Shown here piece by piece: positions 26,640 through 36,741 of a DNA stretch of 64,000 bases (position 1 is its first letter; every line of letters begins with the position of its first letter). This DNA is from Arthrobacter sp. Bi83 (GTDB taxonomy: Bacteria; Actinomycetota; Actinomycetes; Actinomycetales; Micrococcaceae), in contig NZ_CAKKLY010000003.1 of assembly GCF_918698095.1 (NCBI RefSeq), positions 62,001 through 126,000 of the forward strand, in the 5' to 3' direction. The notes beneath the pieces were generated by a model, which was not told the origin of the DNA, did not search any database, and saw only the letters and a program-made list of their open reading frames with translations. Position numbers and translations under genes: made by a program.

Positions 26640-27949
26640 CCCAGAAGACCGAGGCGTTTGACGCCGTCGACATCATCCGCACCAAGCGTGACAAGGGCAT
26701 CCTGAGCCCTGCACAGATCGACTGGACCATCGACGCCTACACCCGCGGCGTCATCGCCGAAGAGCAGATGGCCGCGCTGAACATGGCCATCCTGCTCAAC
26801 GGCATGGACCGTGCCGAGATCTCCCGCTGGACCGCCGCGATGATCGCCTCGGGCGAGCGGATGGACTTTTCGAGTCTCCAGCGTCCCGACGGCGGCGTGA
26901 AGGTTACGTCCGACAAGCACTCCACCGGAGGCGTGGGCGACAAGATCACCCTGCCGCTGGCACCCCTCGTGGCCGTATTCGGGGTGGCCGTGCCCCAGTT
27001 GTCCGGACGCGGCCTGGGGCACACGGGCGGCACACTGGACAAACTGGAGTCCATTCCGGGCTGGCGCGCCGCGCTGAGCAACGAGGAAATGCTGGCTCAG
27101 CTTCAGGACGTCGGGGCGGTGATCTGCGCTGCCGGTGCTGGCCTGGCCCCGGCGGACAAGAAGCTCTACGCGCTCCGTGACGTCACGGGCACCGTCGAAG
27201 CCATCCCGCTGATCGCGTCGTCGATCATGAGCAAGAAAATAGCGGAGGGCACGGGATCGCTGGTGCTCGATGTGAAGGTGGGCAGCGGCGCCTTCATGAA
27301 AGATGAGGCCCGTGCCCGGGAGCTTGCCGAGACCATGGTGGCCCTCGGCAAGGACGCCGGAGTGAACACGGTGGCACTGCTCACCAACATGAGCACGCCC
27401 CTCGGCCTGACGGCCGGCAACGCCATCGAAGTGGAGGAGTCCGTGGAGGTGCTGGCTGGCGGAGGGCCCGAGGACGTGGTGGAACTGACGGTCCGGCTGG
27501 CTGAGGAAATGCTGGCCTGTGCCGGCGTGAAGGACGCCGATCCTGCCGCGGCACTGAAAGACGGCCGCGCCATGGATGTCTGGAACCGGATGATCAAGGG
27601 GCAGGGCGGGGATCCCCAGGCAAAGCTGCCGGTCGCGAAGGAGTCCGAAACCATCTACGCACCGGCGGACGGGGTCCTCGTGGAACTGGACGCACTGGCC
27701 GTGGGCGTTGCGGCCTGGCGGCTTGGAGCCGGCCGCGCCCGCAAGGAGGACGTGGTACAGGCCGGCGCCGGCGTCCGGCTGCACGCCAAGCCTGGAGCCA
27801 CTGTGCGGGCGGGGGAGCCGCTCATGACGTTGCTGACGGACACCCCGGAGAAATTCGCCCGCGCCAAGGAGGCACTCGAAAGCGCTGTCACCATCGCGCC
27901 GGAAGGATCGCGTCCGGCACAGCAGCTGATCATCGACCGCATCGCCTGA
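26636..27949 (+). CDS. deoA: Thymidine / pyrimidine-nucleoside phosphorylase
   Basis: The 437-aa enzyme splits thymidine, deoxyuridine or uridine with phosphate. DKHSTGGVGDKITLPLAPL is the family signature, followed by SGRGLGHTGGTLDKLE and the SSIMSKKIAEG phosphate/base site, then the C-terminal PYNP domain. Whether it is thymidine-specific or broad (Pdp) cannot be told by eye. GTG 26636 with GGAGG 8 bases upstream overlaps the cdd stop. It completes a pathway: uptake, deamination, phosphorolysis. Confidence 0.94.
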   Translation: MTQKTEAFDAVDIIRTKRDKGILSPAQIDWTIDAYTRGVIAEEQMAALNMAILLNGMDRAEISRWTAAMIASGERMDFSSLQRPDGGVKVTSDKHSTGGVGDKITLPLAPLVAVFGVAVPQLSGRGLGHTGGTLDKLESIPGWRAALSNEEMLAQLQDVGAVICAAGAGLAPADKKLYALRDVTGTVEAIPLIASSIMSKKIAEGTGSLVLDVKVGSGAFMKDEARARELAETMVALGKDAGVNTVALLTNMSTPLGLTAGNAIEVEESVEVLAGGGPEDVVELTVRLAEEMLACAGVKDADPAAALKDGRAMDVWNRMIKGQGGDPQAKLPVAKESETIYAPADGVLVELDALAVGVAAWRLGAGRARKEDVVQAGAGVRLHAKPGATVRAGEPLMTLLTDTPEKFARAKEALESAVTIAPEGSRPAQQLIIDRIA

Positions 27950-27953
27950 CCCA

Positions 27954-28580
27954 ATGCAGGCCATCAACGACTTCATCCTTGCTGCCGCCGGGCAGCCCTG
28001 GGTCCTGATCCTTGTCCTGGCCTGCTGCATCATTGACGGTTTCTTCCCACCCATCCCCAGCGAGTCCGTCGTGGTGGGGCTGGCGGCGGTCGCGGCCACC
28101 GCGGATGTCCCCAATCCGTGGTTGCTCATAGCCACCGCGGCGCTGGGGGCGTTCACCGGGGACAACACCGCGTACCTGATCGGCCGGGGCGTCGGCACGC
28201 GGCGCTGGCGCTGGATGCGGGGGCCCCGCATGCAGCGGGCCTTCCGCTGGGCAGGGCGTGAGCTCAGGAAGCGCGCGGCGTCGCTGATCCTCGTGGCGCG
28301 GTTTATCCCGATCGGCCGGGTGGCCGTGAACCTGACCGCCGGGGCCACGCACTATTCCCACGCCCGGTTCGTCGGGCTGACAGTGCTGTCCGCGTCACTG
28401 TGGGCAGCATATTCAGTGGGGATCGGGCTGTTCTTTGGCCAGTGGTTCGAGAACAATCATCTGCTCGGCGCCGCCATCGCGATCGCCTGCGCGATTGTGC
28501 TGGGCATCGTGGTGGACATCGTAATCAGCCGGATCCGGGGGCGCCTTCCGGACCCGGCAGGGGAGGGCGAGTTTTCCTGA
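27954..28580 (+). CDS. DedA-family membrane protein (first of a pair)
   Basis: The 208-aa protein has DedA/VTT features: an N-terminal reentrant region (FFPPIPSESVVVGLAA), GDNTAYLIGRGVG, and the conserved ARFIPIGRVAVNLTAG. DedA proteins move lipids such as undecaprenyl phosphate or phosphatidylethanolamine across the membrane; which one applies here is unknown. ATG 27954 lies 4 bases after deoA. Confidence 0.88.
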   Translation: MQAINDFILAAAGQPWVLILVLACCIIDGFFPPIPSESVVVGLAAVAATADVPNPWLLIATAALGAFTGDNTAYLIGRGVGTRRWRWMRGPRMQRAFRWAGRELRKRAASLILVARFIPIGRVAVNLTAGATHYSHARFVGLTVLSASLWAAYSVGIGLFFGQWFENNHLLGAAIAIACAIVLGIVVDIVISRIRGRLPDPAGEGEFS

Positions 28581-28674
28581 ACGGGCGTAGCGGACTATGC
28601 TCCGGCCATGGGACACTAAAGAGCGATTTGCGTCACTATTGTTTTGGTCATTTTCCGCTAGGAGCAACACCCGC

Positions 28675-29418
28675 GTGGAGTTTATTAATGAGGCCGTGCT
28701 CCATGCAGCGGGTCAGTGGTGGATTTACCCCATCTTGCTCGTGTTCTTTTTCGTGGACGGCTTCGCCATGGTTGTTCCCAGCGAGACACTCATCGTGGCG
28801 CTGGCGGCGTTCTCCCGGCAAAGCGGCAATCCAAACCTTTGGATACTGGGGTTCACTGCGCTCGTCGGGGCGATGGCCGGCGACAACATGGCATATCTCC
28901 TCGGCCGGAAAATCGGACTGAACCGCTGGAAATGGATGCGCCGGCCAAAAGTGCAAAAGGTCTTCGGCTGGGCGCGGTATGAGCTGGAGAAGCGCGGCGC
29001 CGTGCTGATCTTCACGGCCCGCTACATCCCCTGGGGGCGAGTGGCCGTCAATTACGTTGCCGGAACCACAGGGTTTCCGCACCGCCGGTTTTTCGTCCTG
29101 GACGGGCTGGCCTGCTTTACCTGGGTTGGGTATTCGATCGGCATCGGTATCGTTGCCAGTTCGTTCCCCTGGCTGCACAGCAACCCTCTTCTCGGGGCGG
29201 GCATCGCCGTGGTGTTCGCCATCATCCTCGGCATCGCCATTGACCATTTGCTGCGCTGGTGGCACAAGCGGCTCGGCCGCCACGACGCCGTGCATGCGCC
29301 GGGAAGCACAACCGAACATCGGCCGGCACCGGAGGGTGCCCCGAAAGGACCCGACGCCGAAAGCCTCGCCGCCGAGCGGCCGGCCGCGGTGGCCGCCGAC
29401 GTCGAATCGGCCCGCTGA
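28675..29418 (+). CDS. DedA-family membrane protein (second of a pair)
   Basis: The 247-aa paralogue of the preceding gene product has matching motifs VVPSETLIVALAAF, GDNMAYLLGRKIG and ARYIPWGRVAVNYVAG. The C-terminal approximately 50 residues after the last helix are hydrophilic, Ala/Pro/Glu-rich and probably disordered. GTG 28675 was chosen because AGGAG lies 10 bases upstream and it gives the normal DedA N-terminus; ATG 28597 would add 26 unrelated residues. The approximately 94-base gap before it may hold its own promoter. Confidence 0.85.
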   Translation: MEFINEAVLHAAGQWWIYPILLVFFFVDGFAMVVPSETLIVALAAFSRQSGNPNLWILGFTALVGAMAGDNMAYLLGRKIGLNRWKWMRRPKVQKVFGWARYELEKRGAVLIFTARYIPWGRVAVNYVAGTTGFPHRRFFVLDGLACFTWVGYSIGIGIVASSFPWLHSNPLLGAGIAVVFAIILGIAIDHLLRWWHKRLGRHDAVHAPGSTTEHRPAPEGAPKGPDAESLAAERPAAVAADVESAR

Positions 29419-29476
29419 GCTTAGCCCGCCAAACGCGGCCTCCGCATTGCCGTTGGCATTGCGCGCGGTCCAACCC

Positions 29477-29482
29477 TAGAGT
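29477..29482 (+). promoter_or_regulatory. -10 box for leaderless adenosine deaminase transcript
   Basis: TAGAGT ends 6 bases before GTG 29489. Confidence 0.5.
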
Positions 29483-29488
29483 TGGTAC

Positions 29489-30631
29489 GTGACTGAGCCA
29501 ATCGTTGACGCCGCCCCTGCCCTTGACTTCGACCTGAAGAGCCTTCCAAAGGTATCCCTTCACGACCACCTGGACGGGGGTCTGCGACCGGCCACCATCA
29601 TCGACCTGGCGGAGGCCGTTGGCCACACCCTCCCTTCAACAGACCCCACCGCACTCGGGGAATGGTTCCGTGAGTCCGCCAATTCCGGTTCTCTGGTCCG
29701 CTACCTCGAGACCTTTGACCACACTATTGCCGTGATGCAGACCAAGGAAGGGCTGTTCCGGGTGGCGAAGGAATTCGTGGAAGACCTCGGGGACGACGGT
29801 GTGGTGTACGGAGAGGTCCGCTGGGCTCCGGAGCAGCACCTCCAGAAGGGCCTGACGCTCGACGAAGTGGTTGAGGCCGTCCAGGAAGGTCTTGAGGCTG
29901 GTGTGGACGCCGTGGCCGAGTCCGGGCGCGAGATCCAGGTGGGCCAGCTGATCACGGCCATGCGGCACGCCGACCGCGGCCTGGAGATCGCGGAGCTGGC
30001 CGTCCGCCACCGCGACAACGGCGCCGTCGGCTTCGACATTGCAGGTGCCGAAGACGGCTTCCTGCCGTCGCGCTTCCGCGACGCCTTCACTTACCTTGCG
30101 GAAAACAATTTCCCCGCCACGGTTCACGCGGGCGAGGCCGCAGGCCTTGACAGCATCCAGTCCGCCCTGGTGGACGGACGGGCACTGCGCCTCGGCCACG
30201 GCGTCCGCATCGCCGAGGACATCATGGTCGAGTTCGACAGCGACGACGCCGACGAAGACGATGACAACATCGGCCTCGTGACGCTCGGAAACCTCGCCAG
30301 CTGGGTCCGGGACCGCGGCATCCCCCTGGAGATCTGCCCGTCCTCAAACCTGCAGACCGGAGCCATCGCAGGCTTTGGGGAGGGCATCGAAAGCCACCCG
30401 CTGGACATGCTCTACCAGCTCGGCTTCAACGTGACCATCAACACGGACAACCGCCTCATGAGCGGCGTAAGCCTCACCGACGAGTTCGAGCTTCTGGTAG
30501 AGACGTTCGACTATGACCTCGACGACCTGCTTGAACTGACGCTCAACGCCGCCGAGGCGTCCTTCCTTCCGCTGGAGGAAAGGGAAGCCCTGGTGGAGTA
30601 CATTAACGACGCCTACGGCGACCTTGGCTGA
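29489..30631 (+). CDS. add: Adenosine deaminase
   Basis: The 380-aa zinc enzyme deaminates adenosine and deoxyadenosine to inosines. Zinc ligands are in VSLHDHLDGG; VHAGEAAG carries the catalytic Glu after the third His, LRLGHGVRI the proton-shuttle His, and NTDNRLMSG the last zinc Asp. A short acidic insert (around residues 250-258, DDADEDDDN) is not usual. GTG 29489 is set by the -10 box. Purine salvage fits the neighbouring nucleoside importer. Confidence 0.95.
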   Translation: MTEPIVDAAPALDFDLKSLPKVSLHDHLDGGLRPATIIDLAEAVGHTLPSTDPTALGEWFRESANSGSLVRYLETFDHTIAVMQTKEGLFRVAKEFVEDLGDDGVVYGEVRWAPEQHLQKGLTLDEVVEAVQEGLEAGVDAVAESGREIQVGQLITAMRHADRGLEIAELAVRHRDNGAVGFDIAGAEDGFLPSRFRDAFTYLAENNFPATVHAGEAAGLDSIQSALVDGRALRLGHGVRIAEDIMVEFDSDDADEDDDNIGLVTLGNLASWVRDRGIPLEICPSSNLQTGAIAGFGEGIESHPLDMLYQLGFNVTINTDNRLMSGVSLTDEFELLVETFDYDLDDLLELTLNAAEASFLPLEEREALVEYINDAYGDLG

Positions 30632-31298
30632 AAGCAGCGCCGGGGAGGTCTCCAGACTGCTCGAAATAATTGCAGCACTCCGCGAGCACTGCCCGTGGAT
30701 GGGGGCCCTCACGCATGAGTCGCTCGTGGAGTACCTCCTCGAGGAGGCCTACGAGGTGGCGGAGACGATCGAGACCGGCGCCGACGAAGCCGAGCTGAAG
30801 GGCGAACTGGGCGATGTGCTGCTGCAAGTGGTGCTGCACGCCCGGCTCGCCGAAGAGCGCGGCACCTTCGCTTTCGGCGACGTCGCCCACGGCCTCACCG
30901 CCAAGATGATCCGGCGCAATCCGCACGTCTTCCGGCCGGACGGCTCCCTGCAAGACTCCTTTCCGGCAACTGTGGAGGAGATAGTGCTCAAGTGGGACGC
31001 CGTCAAAAAGGCCGAACGGCCGGAACGGGCCACCCACTTTGAGGGCATCCCCGAAGCGCTGCCGGCCTTGGCCCGTGCCCAGAAAACCCTCGACCGGGCC
31101 GCCCGGGCGGGTCTGACACCTCAAGTTGGGCATGCCCATCCGCTGGTTGAGCTTGTCGAAACCTGTGACTCCGAGAACCAGCTCGGTGACCTTCTGTTCG
31201 CGGTGGTCCGTGCTGCCCGCGGCAAGGGGTTTGATGCCGAACGCGCCCTCCGGGGCGCAGTCCGGCGGTACCAGAACTCAGCTCCGCCGGGATCATGA
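30624..31298 (+). CDS. mazG: MazG-type nucleoside triphosphate pyrophosphohydrolase
   Basis: The 224-aa house-cleaning enzyme hydrolyses NTPs to NMP and pyrophosphate. The MazG core has CPW, then the metal-binding EEAYE and ELGDVLLQV elements; a second, shorter copy follows near the C-terminus (SENQLGDLLFAVVRAAR). Between them lies a non-conserved insert (HPLVELVET) encoded by a REP-like sequence. TTG 30624 overlaps the add stop by 8 bases. Confidence 0.88.
   Translation: MAESSAGEVSRLLEIIAALREHCPWMGALTHESLVEYLLEEAYEVAETIETGADEAELKGELGDVLLQVVLHARLAEERGTFAFGDVAHGLTAKMIRRNPHVFRPDGSLQDSFPATVEEIVLKWDAVKKAERPERATHFEGIPEALPALARAQKTLDRAARAGLTPQVGHAHPLVELVETCDSENQLGDLLFAVVRAARGKGFDAERALRGAVRRYQNSAPPGS
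31145..31163 (+). repeat. REP-like sequence inside mazG
   Basis: GGTTGAGCTTGTCGAAACC is nearly the reverse complement of the sequence in cdd (26211-26228). It keeps the reading frame and encodes VELVET. Confidence 0.55.
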
Positions 31299-31351
31299 CG
31301 TCCGGGTTCTGGATAGGTTTCCGTAACGTGCACCACTCTCGACTACGCTAG

Positions 31352-32701
<1,350 letters not shown>

Positions 32702-32720
32702 TAGCCGGATAAACAACTGA

Positions 32721-32759
32721 CCGGTGGCTATGGTGGAAAGACCATAGCCACCGGTTTTT
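32721..32759 (+). terminator. Intrinsic terminator of eno
   Basis: A 14-bp perfect stem (32721-32734 with 32741-32754), 6-base loop and TTTTT tail. Confidence 0.85.
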
Positions 32760-32862
32760 GTTTGAGGCCGTTGCCCGCTACGGCCGCTGCTCGTCAGGCC
32801 GGCCACCGTCCAGCGTTACCGTCCAGCGTTACAGCCCAGCGTCACGCGTTTACAGGAGTGTC

Positions 32863-33591
32863 ATGGCTACCCGCCGTCCCAAAGTTCCCCGGGTGACCCC
32901 AGCATCCCGGCACCCCGAGACCGGATCCCCCGGGGGAGACGTCATCCAGGCGGACTTCGGCGGCCACCGTCCTGCTGACGCCGTCAGGGAAACGGGCACA
33001 CGGGAAAGCGGTGCAGCGGGCGCCAGGGAATCGGCTGCGTCGAAAGCAAACGGCACCCACGGGCAGCCAGCCAAGGGAACGGCACCTGCTGGCGGACCCG
33101 CGCCCGCAAAGGGATCCGCCCCCGGCAAGGAAGCAGCCGGGAAAAACCGCGGCACATCCGGATCCTCAGCGGTTCAGGCGGCCGACGAAGCCCTCGACCC
33201 CGTTCCCGCCAAAGCCTTTTCCGGCCGCATGCTGGCACTGGCCGTCGTTATGATTGCCATCACCATCATGCTGGCGCCCACCGTAAAGATCTTCATCGAC
33301 AAACGGGCGGAGATCGCGGCGCTGGAAGCGGACATCGCCGCCAGCAAGTCGAACCAGGACAACCTCAAGCGCCAGGTCTCGCGCTGGCAGGACCCGAACT
33401 ATGTCAAGCAGCAGGCCCGGGACCGCATTAACATGGTTATGCCGGGAGAGACCGGCTACTGGGTGTTCGGCAGCGACCTGCCGGCCGGCGCGTCAGGCAG
33501 CCAGCCCGGTGCAGCAGCAGCACAAGACCCCGCCAACCTGCCGTGGGTGGATTCCCTCTGGGAGTCCATCAGGCGTTCGGCAACAGACTAA
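32863..33591 (+). CDS. FtsB/DivIC-family septum formation initiator with long N-terminal arm
   Basis: The 242-aa single-pass membrane protein has an approximately 120-residue cytosolic arm rich in Ala, Gly, Pro and Lys, one transmembrane helix (about residues 126-143, LALAVVMIAITIMLAP), a short extracytoplasmic coiled coil (EIAALEADIAASKSNQDNL), and the DivIC tail with DPNYVKQQARDRINMVMPGE. FtsB/DivIC proteins help assemble the divisome with FtsL and FtsQ. ATG 32863 with AGGAG 4 bases upstream is clear. The gene order eno-divIC-DUF501-ppx is usual in actinobacteria. Confidence 0.9.
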   Translation: MATRRPKVPRVTPASRHPETGSPGGDVIQADFGGHRPADAVRETGTRESGAAGARESAASKANGTHGQPAKGTAPAGGPAPAKGSAPGKEAAGKNRGTSGSSAVQAADEALDPVPAKAFSGRMLALAVVMIAITIMLAPTVKIFIDKRAEIAALEADIAASKSNQDNLKRQVSRWQDPNYVKQQARDRINMVMPGETGYWVFGSDLPAGASGSQPGAAAAQDPANLPWVDSLWESIRRSATD

Positions 33592-33666
33592 GAGCGGCGC
33601 CCGCCGCGGGACTGTCTCACACGCCTTTGAGACAGCCAGATCCGGGCAGGAAGGACGGCCGCGCCA

Positions 33667-34332
33667 GTGGACGAGAACACGGCAACAGCGCCGGAGGAAT
33701 CCCGCCAGCCATCGGCACACGATCTTGAGGTGCTGAGCCGCCAACTGGGCAGGCCGGTCCGTGACGTCGTCGAGATCCCCGCGCGCTGCGTCTGCGGCAA
33801 CCCGCTCGTGGCGGCCACGGCTCCCCGGCTCAGCAACGGCACGCCGTTCCCCACCACCTTCTACCTCACGCATCCGGTGATCACGTCAGCCGTGTCACGC
33901 CTTGAGGCGGCCGGGCTCATGAACGAAATGAACGACCGCCTCACCGCGGATGAAGCGCTGGCGGCAAGCTACCGCGGCGCCCACGAGGCATACCTCGCAT
34001 CCCGTGCCGAAATCGGGGCCCGCTCCGGCATTGGCGGCGTGCCCGAAATTGACGGCATCTCGGCCGGCGGCATGCCCACCCGGGTCAAATGCCTGCATGT
34101 GCTCGTCGGCCAGTCGCTCGCCGCCGGCCGCGGCGTGAATCCCCTCGGCGACGAAGCCATCGACGCCATCGCCGAGTGGTGGACCGCCGACCGCTGCTAC
34201 TGCGACGGCGCCTGGGACACCGACGGTGAAGCGCCGTCGAGGGACCTCAGCCGCCACGGTCCGCAGGGCCTGCCGGAAATCGTCGGGCGGCCCGCACCCG
34301 TCCGGAAGTCCAAGCAGGAGGCCGGCGAATGA
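33667..34332 (+). CDS. DUF501 family protein
   Basis: The 221-aa cytosolic protein matches the DUF501 pattern: LGRPVRDVVEIPARCVCGNP, GTPFPTTFYLTHP, ARSGIGGVPEIDGISAGGMPTRVKC-like segment and HVLVGQSLAAGRGVNPLGDEA. Its function is unknown. The conserved cysteines (CVCG and MPTRVKCLH) could be structural. GTG 33667 follows the divIC-like gene after 75 bases, and its stop overlaps the ppx start as ATGA, so it is probably made with the phosphatase. Confidence 0.88.
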   Translation: MDENTATAPEESRQPSAHDLEVLSRQLGRPVRDVVEIPARCVCGNPLVAATAPRLSNGTPFPTTFYLTHPVITSAVSRLEAAGLMNEMNDRLTADEALAASYRGAHEAYLASRAEIGARSGIGGVPEIDGISAGGMPTRVKCLHVLVGQSLAAGRGVNPLGDEAIDAIAEWWTADRCYCDGAWDTDGEAPSRDLSRHGPQGLPEIVGRPAPVRKSKQEAGE

Positions 34333-35276
34333 CCAGGGTTGCAGCCATTGACTGCGGTACCAACTCCATCCGACTGCTTATCGCCGACGTCGACCGCGGC
34401 AACGGCGCCACCAAACTCACCGACATCGTGCGGGAGATGCGCGTGGTGAGGCTCGGGCAGGGCGTTGACGCCACCGGCGAGCTCGCGCCCGAAGCGCTGG
34501 AGCGCACGTTCGCGGCCACCGCGGATTACGCCGCAATGATCCGTGAATACCGGGCTGAGAAGGTCCGCTTCGTGGCTACCTCCGCGAGCCGCGACGCCCG
34601 CAACCGCCAGGTGTTCGTGGATGGCATCCACGGCCTCCTCGGCGTGGAGCCGGAGGTCATCTCCGGCGATGAGGAAGCCGCGCTGTCCTTCGCCGGGGCC
34701 AGCAGCGTGCTGCCGCTCTCCGGCAGTGACCGGGTACTGGTGGTGGACCTGGGCGGCGGCAGCACGGAATTCGTGCTGGGTGACACCGGCGGCGTGATCG
34801 CCGCGAAATCCGTGGACATCGGCTGCGTCAGGCTGACCGAACGCCACCTCAAGAGCGATCCGCCCACGGCCGAACAGATCGCCGCGGCTGAGGCTGACGT
34901 AGATGCCGCGATCACCGAAGCGGGCCTGGACGTTCCGCTGGAACGCAGCACCGCCGTCGTCGGGGTTGCCGGTTCCATCACCACCATCACCGCGCATGCG
35001 CTGAAACTGCCGGAGTACCTGCCGGCCGCCATCCACGGTGCCGAGCTGTCCATCGAAACCATCCAGGCTGCGGCAAGCGACCTGCTGAGGATGACCAAGG
35101 CGCAGCGGGCCGAACTGCCGTACATGCACCCCGGCCGGGTTGACGTCATCGGCGCCGGAGCGCTGGTCTGGCGGCAGATCCTCACCAGGATGGGCGAGCT
35201 CACGGGCGGAGCGGTCATTACAGCCACCGCCAGCGAGCACGATATTCTTGACGGAATTGCCCTGAGTGTCAGTTAA
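34329..35276 (+). CDS. ppx: Exopolyphosphatase / pppGpp phosphohydrolase family (Ppx/GppA)
   Basis: The 315-aa ASKHA-fold enzyme has phosphate-1 motif AAIDCGTNSIRLLIADV, phosphate-2 motif VVDLGGGSTEFVLG, VGVAGSITTITAHALKL and HPGRVDVIGAGALV. Only the core two domains are present, as in the short actinobacterial Ppx proteins; some of these act on polyphosphate, others on (p)ppGpp. ATG 34329 overlaps the DUF501 stop. The last codons and stop are duplicated immediately downstream as a 15-base repeat. Confidence 0.92.
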   Translation: MTRVAAIDCGTNSIRLLIADVDRGNGATKLTDIVREMRVVRLGQGVDATGELAPEALERTFAATADYAAMIREYRAEKVRFVATSASRDARNRQVFVDGIHGLLGVEPEVISGDEEAALSFAGASSVLPLSGSDRVLVVDLGGGSTEFVLGDTGGVIAAKSVDIGCVRLTERHLKSDPPTAEQIAAAEADVDAAITEAGLDVPLERSTAVVGVAGSITTITAHALKLPEYLPAAIHGAELSIETIQAAASDLLRMTKAQRAELPYMHPGRVDVIGAGALVWRQILTRMGELTGGAVITATASEHDILDGIALSVS

Positions 35277-35306
35277 CTGAGTGTCAGCTAACGAGGCACC
35301 AGCCAA
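35262..35306 (+). repeat. Three 15-base tandem units across the ppx stop codon
   Basis: Units 35262-35276 and 35277-35291 differ at one base, and both end in an in-frame TAA; a third (35292-35306) is degenerate. The first unit encodes the last residues of Ppx. Confidence 0.6.
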
Positions 35307-35324
35307 CCGAGTATTGGATCTTGA

Positions 35325-36719
35325 ATGACCAGAGCAACAGCCCGGTTCCGCCGGACGGTCTCCGCTCTGCTGTCTGCGGCGCTTGCCGGCGGCGTCGCTG
35401 CGGCAGCGATCGCAACAGCCCCCGCGGCGCAGGCAGACACCTGGCGCGACAAGGAATACTGGCTCAAGGAAGCAGGCATCACCAAGGCCTGGGAGATCTC
35501 CAAGGGCGCCAACGTCAAAGTGGCCGTGATCGACAGCGGCGTGGACGGCGACCACCCGGACCTGAAGGGCGCCATCGCCGGCGGCCATGACGTCTCGGGA
35601 GCGGGTACATCCGACGGGCAGAAAAGCATCGGTGCAAAGCCCGAGCACGGCACCCTCGTGGCCACCATGCTGGCGGGCCGCGGACACCAGCCGCCGCCGA
35701 AGAAGTCCAAGGCCGGCGCCAAGTCGACGCCCAGCCCGTCACCGTCGAAGACGTTGCCGGACGGGATCATGGGGGTCGCACCCGAAGCCGAGATCCTCTC
35801 CGTATCCACATGGCTGGGTTCAGCCAACCCTGGCGGGAAGAGCGATCAGGACCAGATCCCTGAGGCTGTCCGCTGGGCCGTGGACAACGGGGCCAAGGTA
35901 ATCAACATTTCGCTGGGCAGCACATCGCCGGAATGGCCGCAGAGCTGGGACGCCGCCTTCCTGTACGCGGAACAGAAGGACGTGGTCATTGTGGCCGCGG
36001 CCGGCAACCGGGTCGGTGGAAACGTCCAGGTGGGGGCACCCGCCACCATCCCGGGCGTTCTCACCGTGGCGGGACTGGACCGTAACGGCAACGCCAGCAC
36101 GGACTCCTCGTCGCAGGGCATCAGCATCGGCGTGGCAGCGCCCGCCGAGAAGCTTGCCGGAGGGCTCCCCGGCGGGAGCTACGCGGAATGGGCCGGCACC
36201 TCCGGCGCCACCCCGATCGTTTCAGGCGTGGCCGCGCTGATCCGCTCCAAATGGCCGCAGATGAGCGCGGAGCAGGTCATCAACAGAATTGTCACCACTG
36301 CCAAGGATGCGGGGGCGCCGGGCAAGGACCCGCTGTACGGTTTCGGGGTGCTCAATGCCGAGGCGGCACTGAAGGACAACGTCGCAGAGACGCAGACCAA
36401 TCCGCTGGGGTCCATCTCGGACTGGATCCGCGTCCACCGCCGCGGAAACCTGGCAACGCCGTCCCCGGTTCCGCCTGCCGAATCCCACGTGGCCCAGCCC
36501 ACCCTTCCCAAGGCCACGGTGCCGGTGGCGCAGCCGCCGTCGCAGCTGGACAGCGCCCTTCCTGCCGCCGTCGTCATCGGTTTCGGAGGCCTCTTCCTGG
36601 CCATCATCGCCGGCGCAGCCATTCAGCTGCGCCGCGCCTACCGGGCGTCCGGCGGAAGCGGCGAGGAGCCCGATACGGGTGTGCTGAACCGGGTGGATTC
36701 CGGCGATCCGCCTAGTTAG
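35325..36719 (+). CDS. Secreted, membrane-anchored S8 (subtilisin/mycosin-like) serine protease
   Basis: The 464-aa protein has an N-terminal signal peptide (cleavage probably after AQA near residue 38), a subtilisin domain with Asp70 (VIDSGVDGDHPD), His108 (EHGTLVATML), oxyanion Asn (AAAGNRVG) and Ser293 (GTSGATPIVSG), a Pro-rich linker, and a C-terminal transmembrane helix near residues 407-428 followed by a basic tail. This is the layout of type VII-associated mycosins, but no ESX genes are in view, so a general cell-surface protease is equally possible. A Lys/Pro/Ser-rich insert (about residues 116-145) separates His from the rest. Confidence 0.9.
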   Translation: MTRATARFRRTVSALLSAALAGGVAAAAIATAPAAQADTWRDKEYWLKEAGITKAWEISKGANVKVAVIDSGVDGDHPDLKGAIAGGHDVSGAGTSDGQKSIGAKPEHGTLVATMLAGRGHQPPPKKSKAGAKSTPSPSPSKTLPDGIMGVAPEAEILSVSTWLGSANPGGKSDQDQIPEAVRWAVDNGAKVINISLGSTSPEWPQSWDAAFLYAEQKDVVIVAAAGNRVGGNVQVGAPATIPGVLTVAGLDRNGNASTDSSSQGISIGVAAPAEKLAGGLPGGSYAEWAGTSGATPIVSGVAALIRSKWPQMSAEQVINRIVTTAKDAGAPGKDPLYGFGVLNAEAALKDNVAETQTNPLGSISDWIRVHRRGNLATPSPVPPAESHVAQPTLPKATVPVAQPPSQLDSALPAAVVIGFGGLFLAIIAGAAIQLRRAYRASGGSGEEPDTGVLNRVDSGDPPS

Positions 36720-36734
36720 TGAAGATTTTCACAA
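36717..36734 (+). promoter_or_regulatory. Rex-like operator before ndh
   Basis: TAGTGAA-GATT-TTCACAA matches the redox-repressor Rex pattern TTGTGAA-N4-TTCACAA at 13 of 14 defined positions. It overlaps the stop codon of the protease gene and the expected -35 region of the ndh promoter. Confidence 0.55.
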
Positions 36735-36741
36735 ACTACTG

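Noticed and set aside
26468-28348. 626-codon minus-strand open frame opposite deoA and the first DedA gene
   Set aside because: Antisense shadow of the certain deoA gene and a clear DedA gene.
35325-36719. Protease as evidence of a type VII secretion locus
   Set aside because: The layout is mycosin-like, but no ecc, WxG100 or other ESX genes are in the window.
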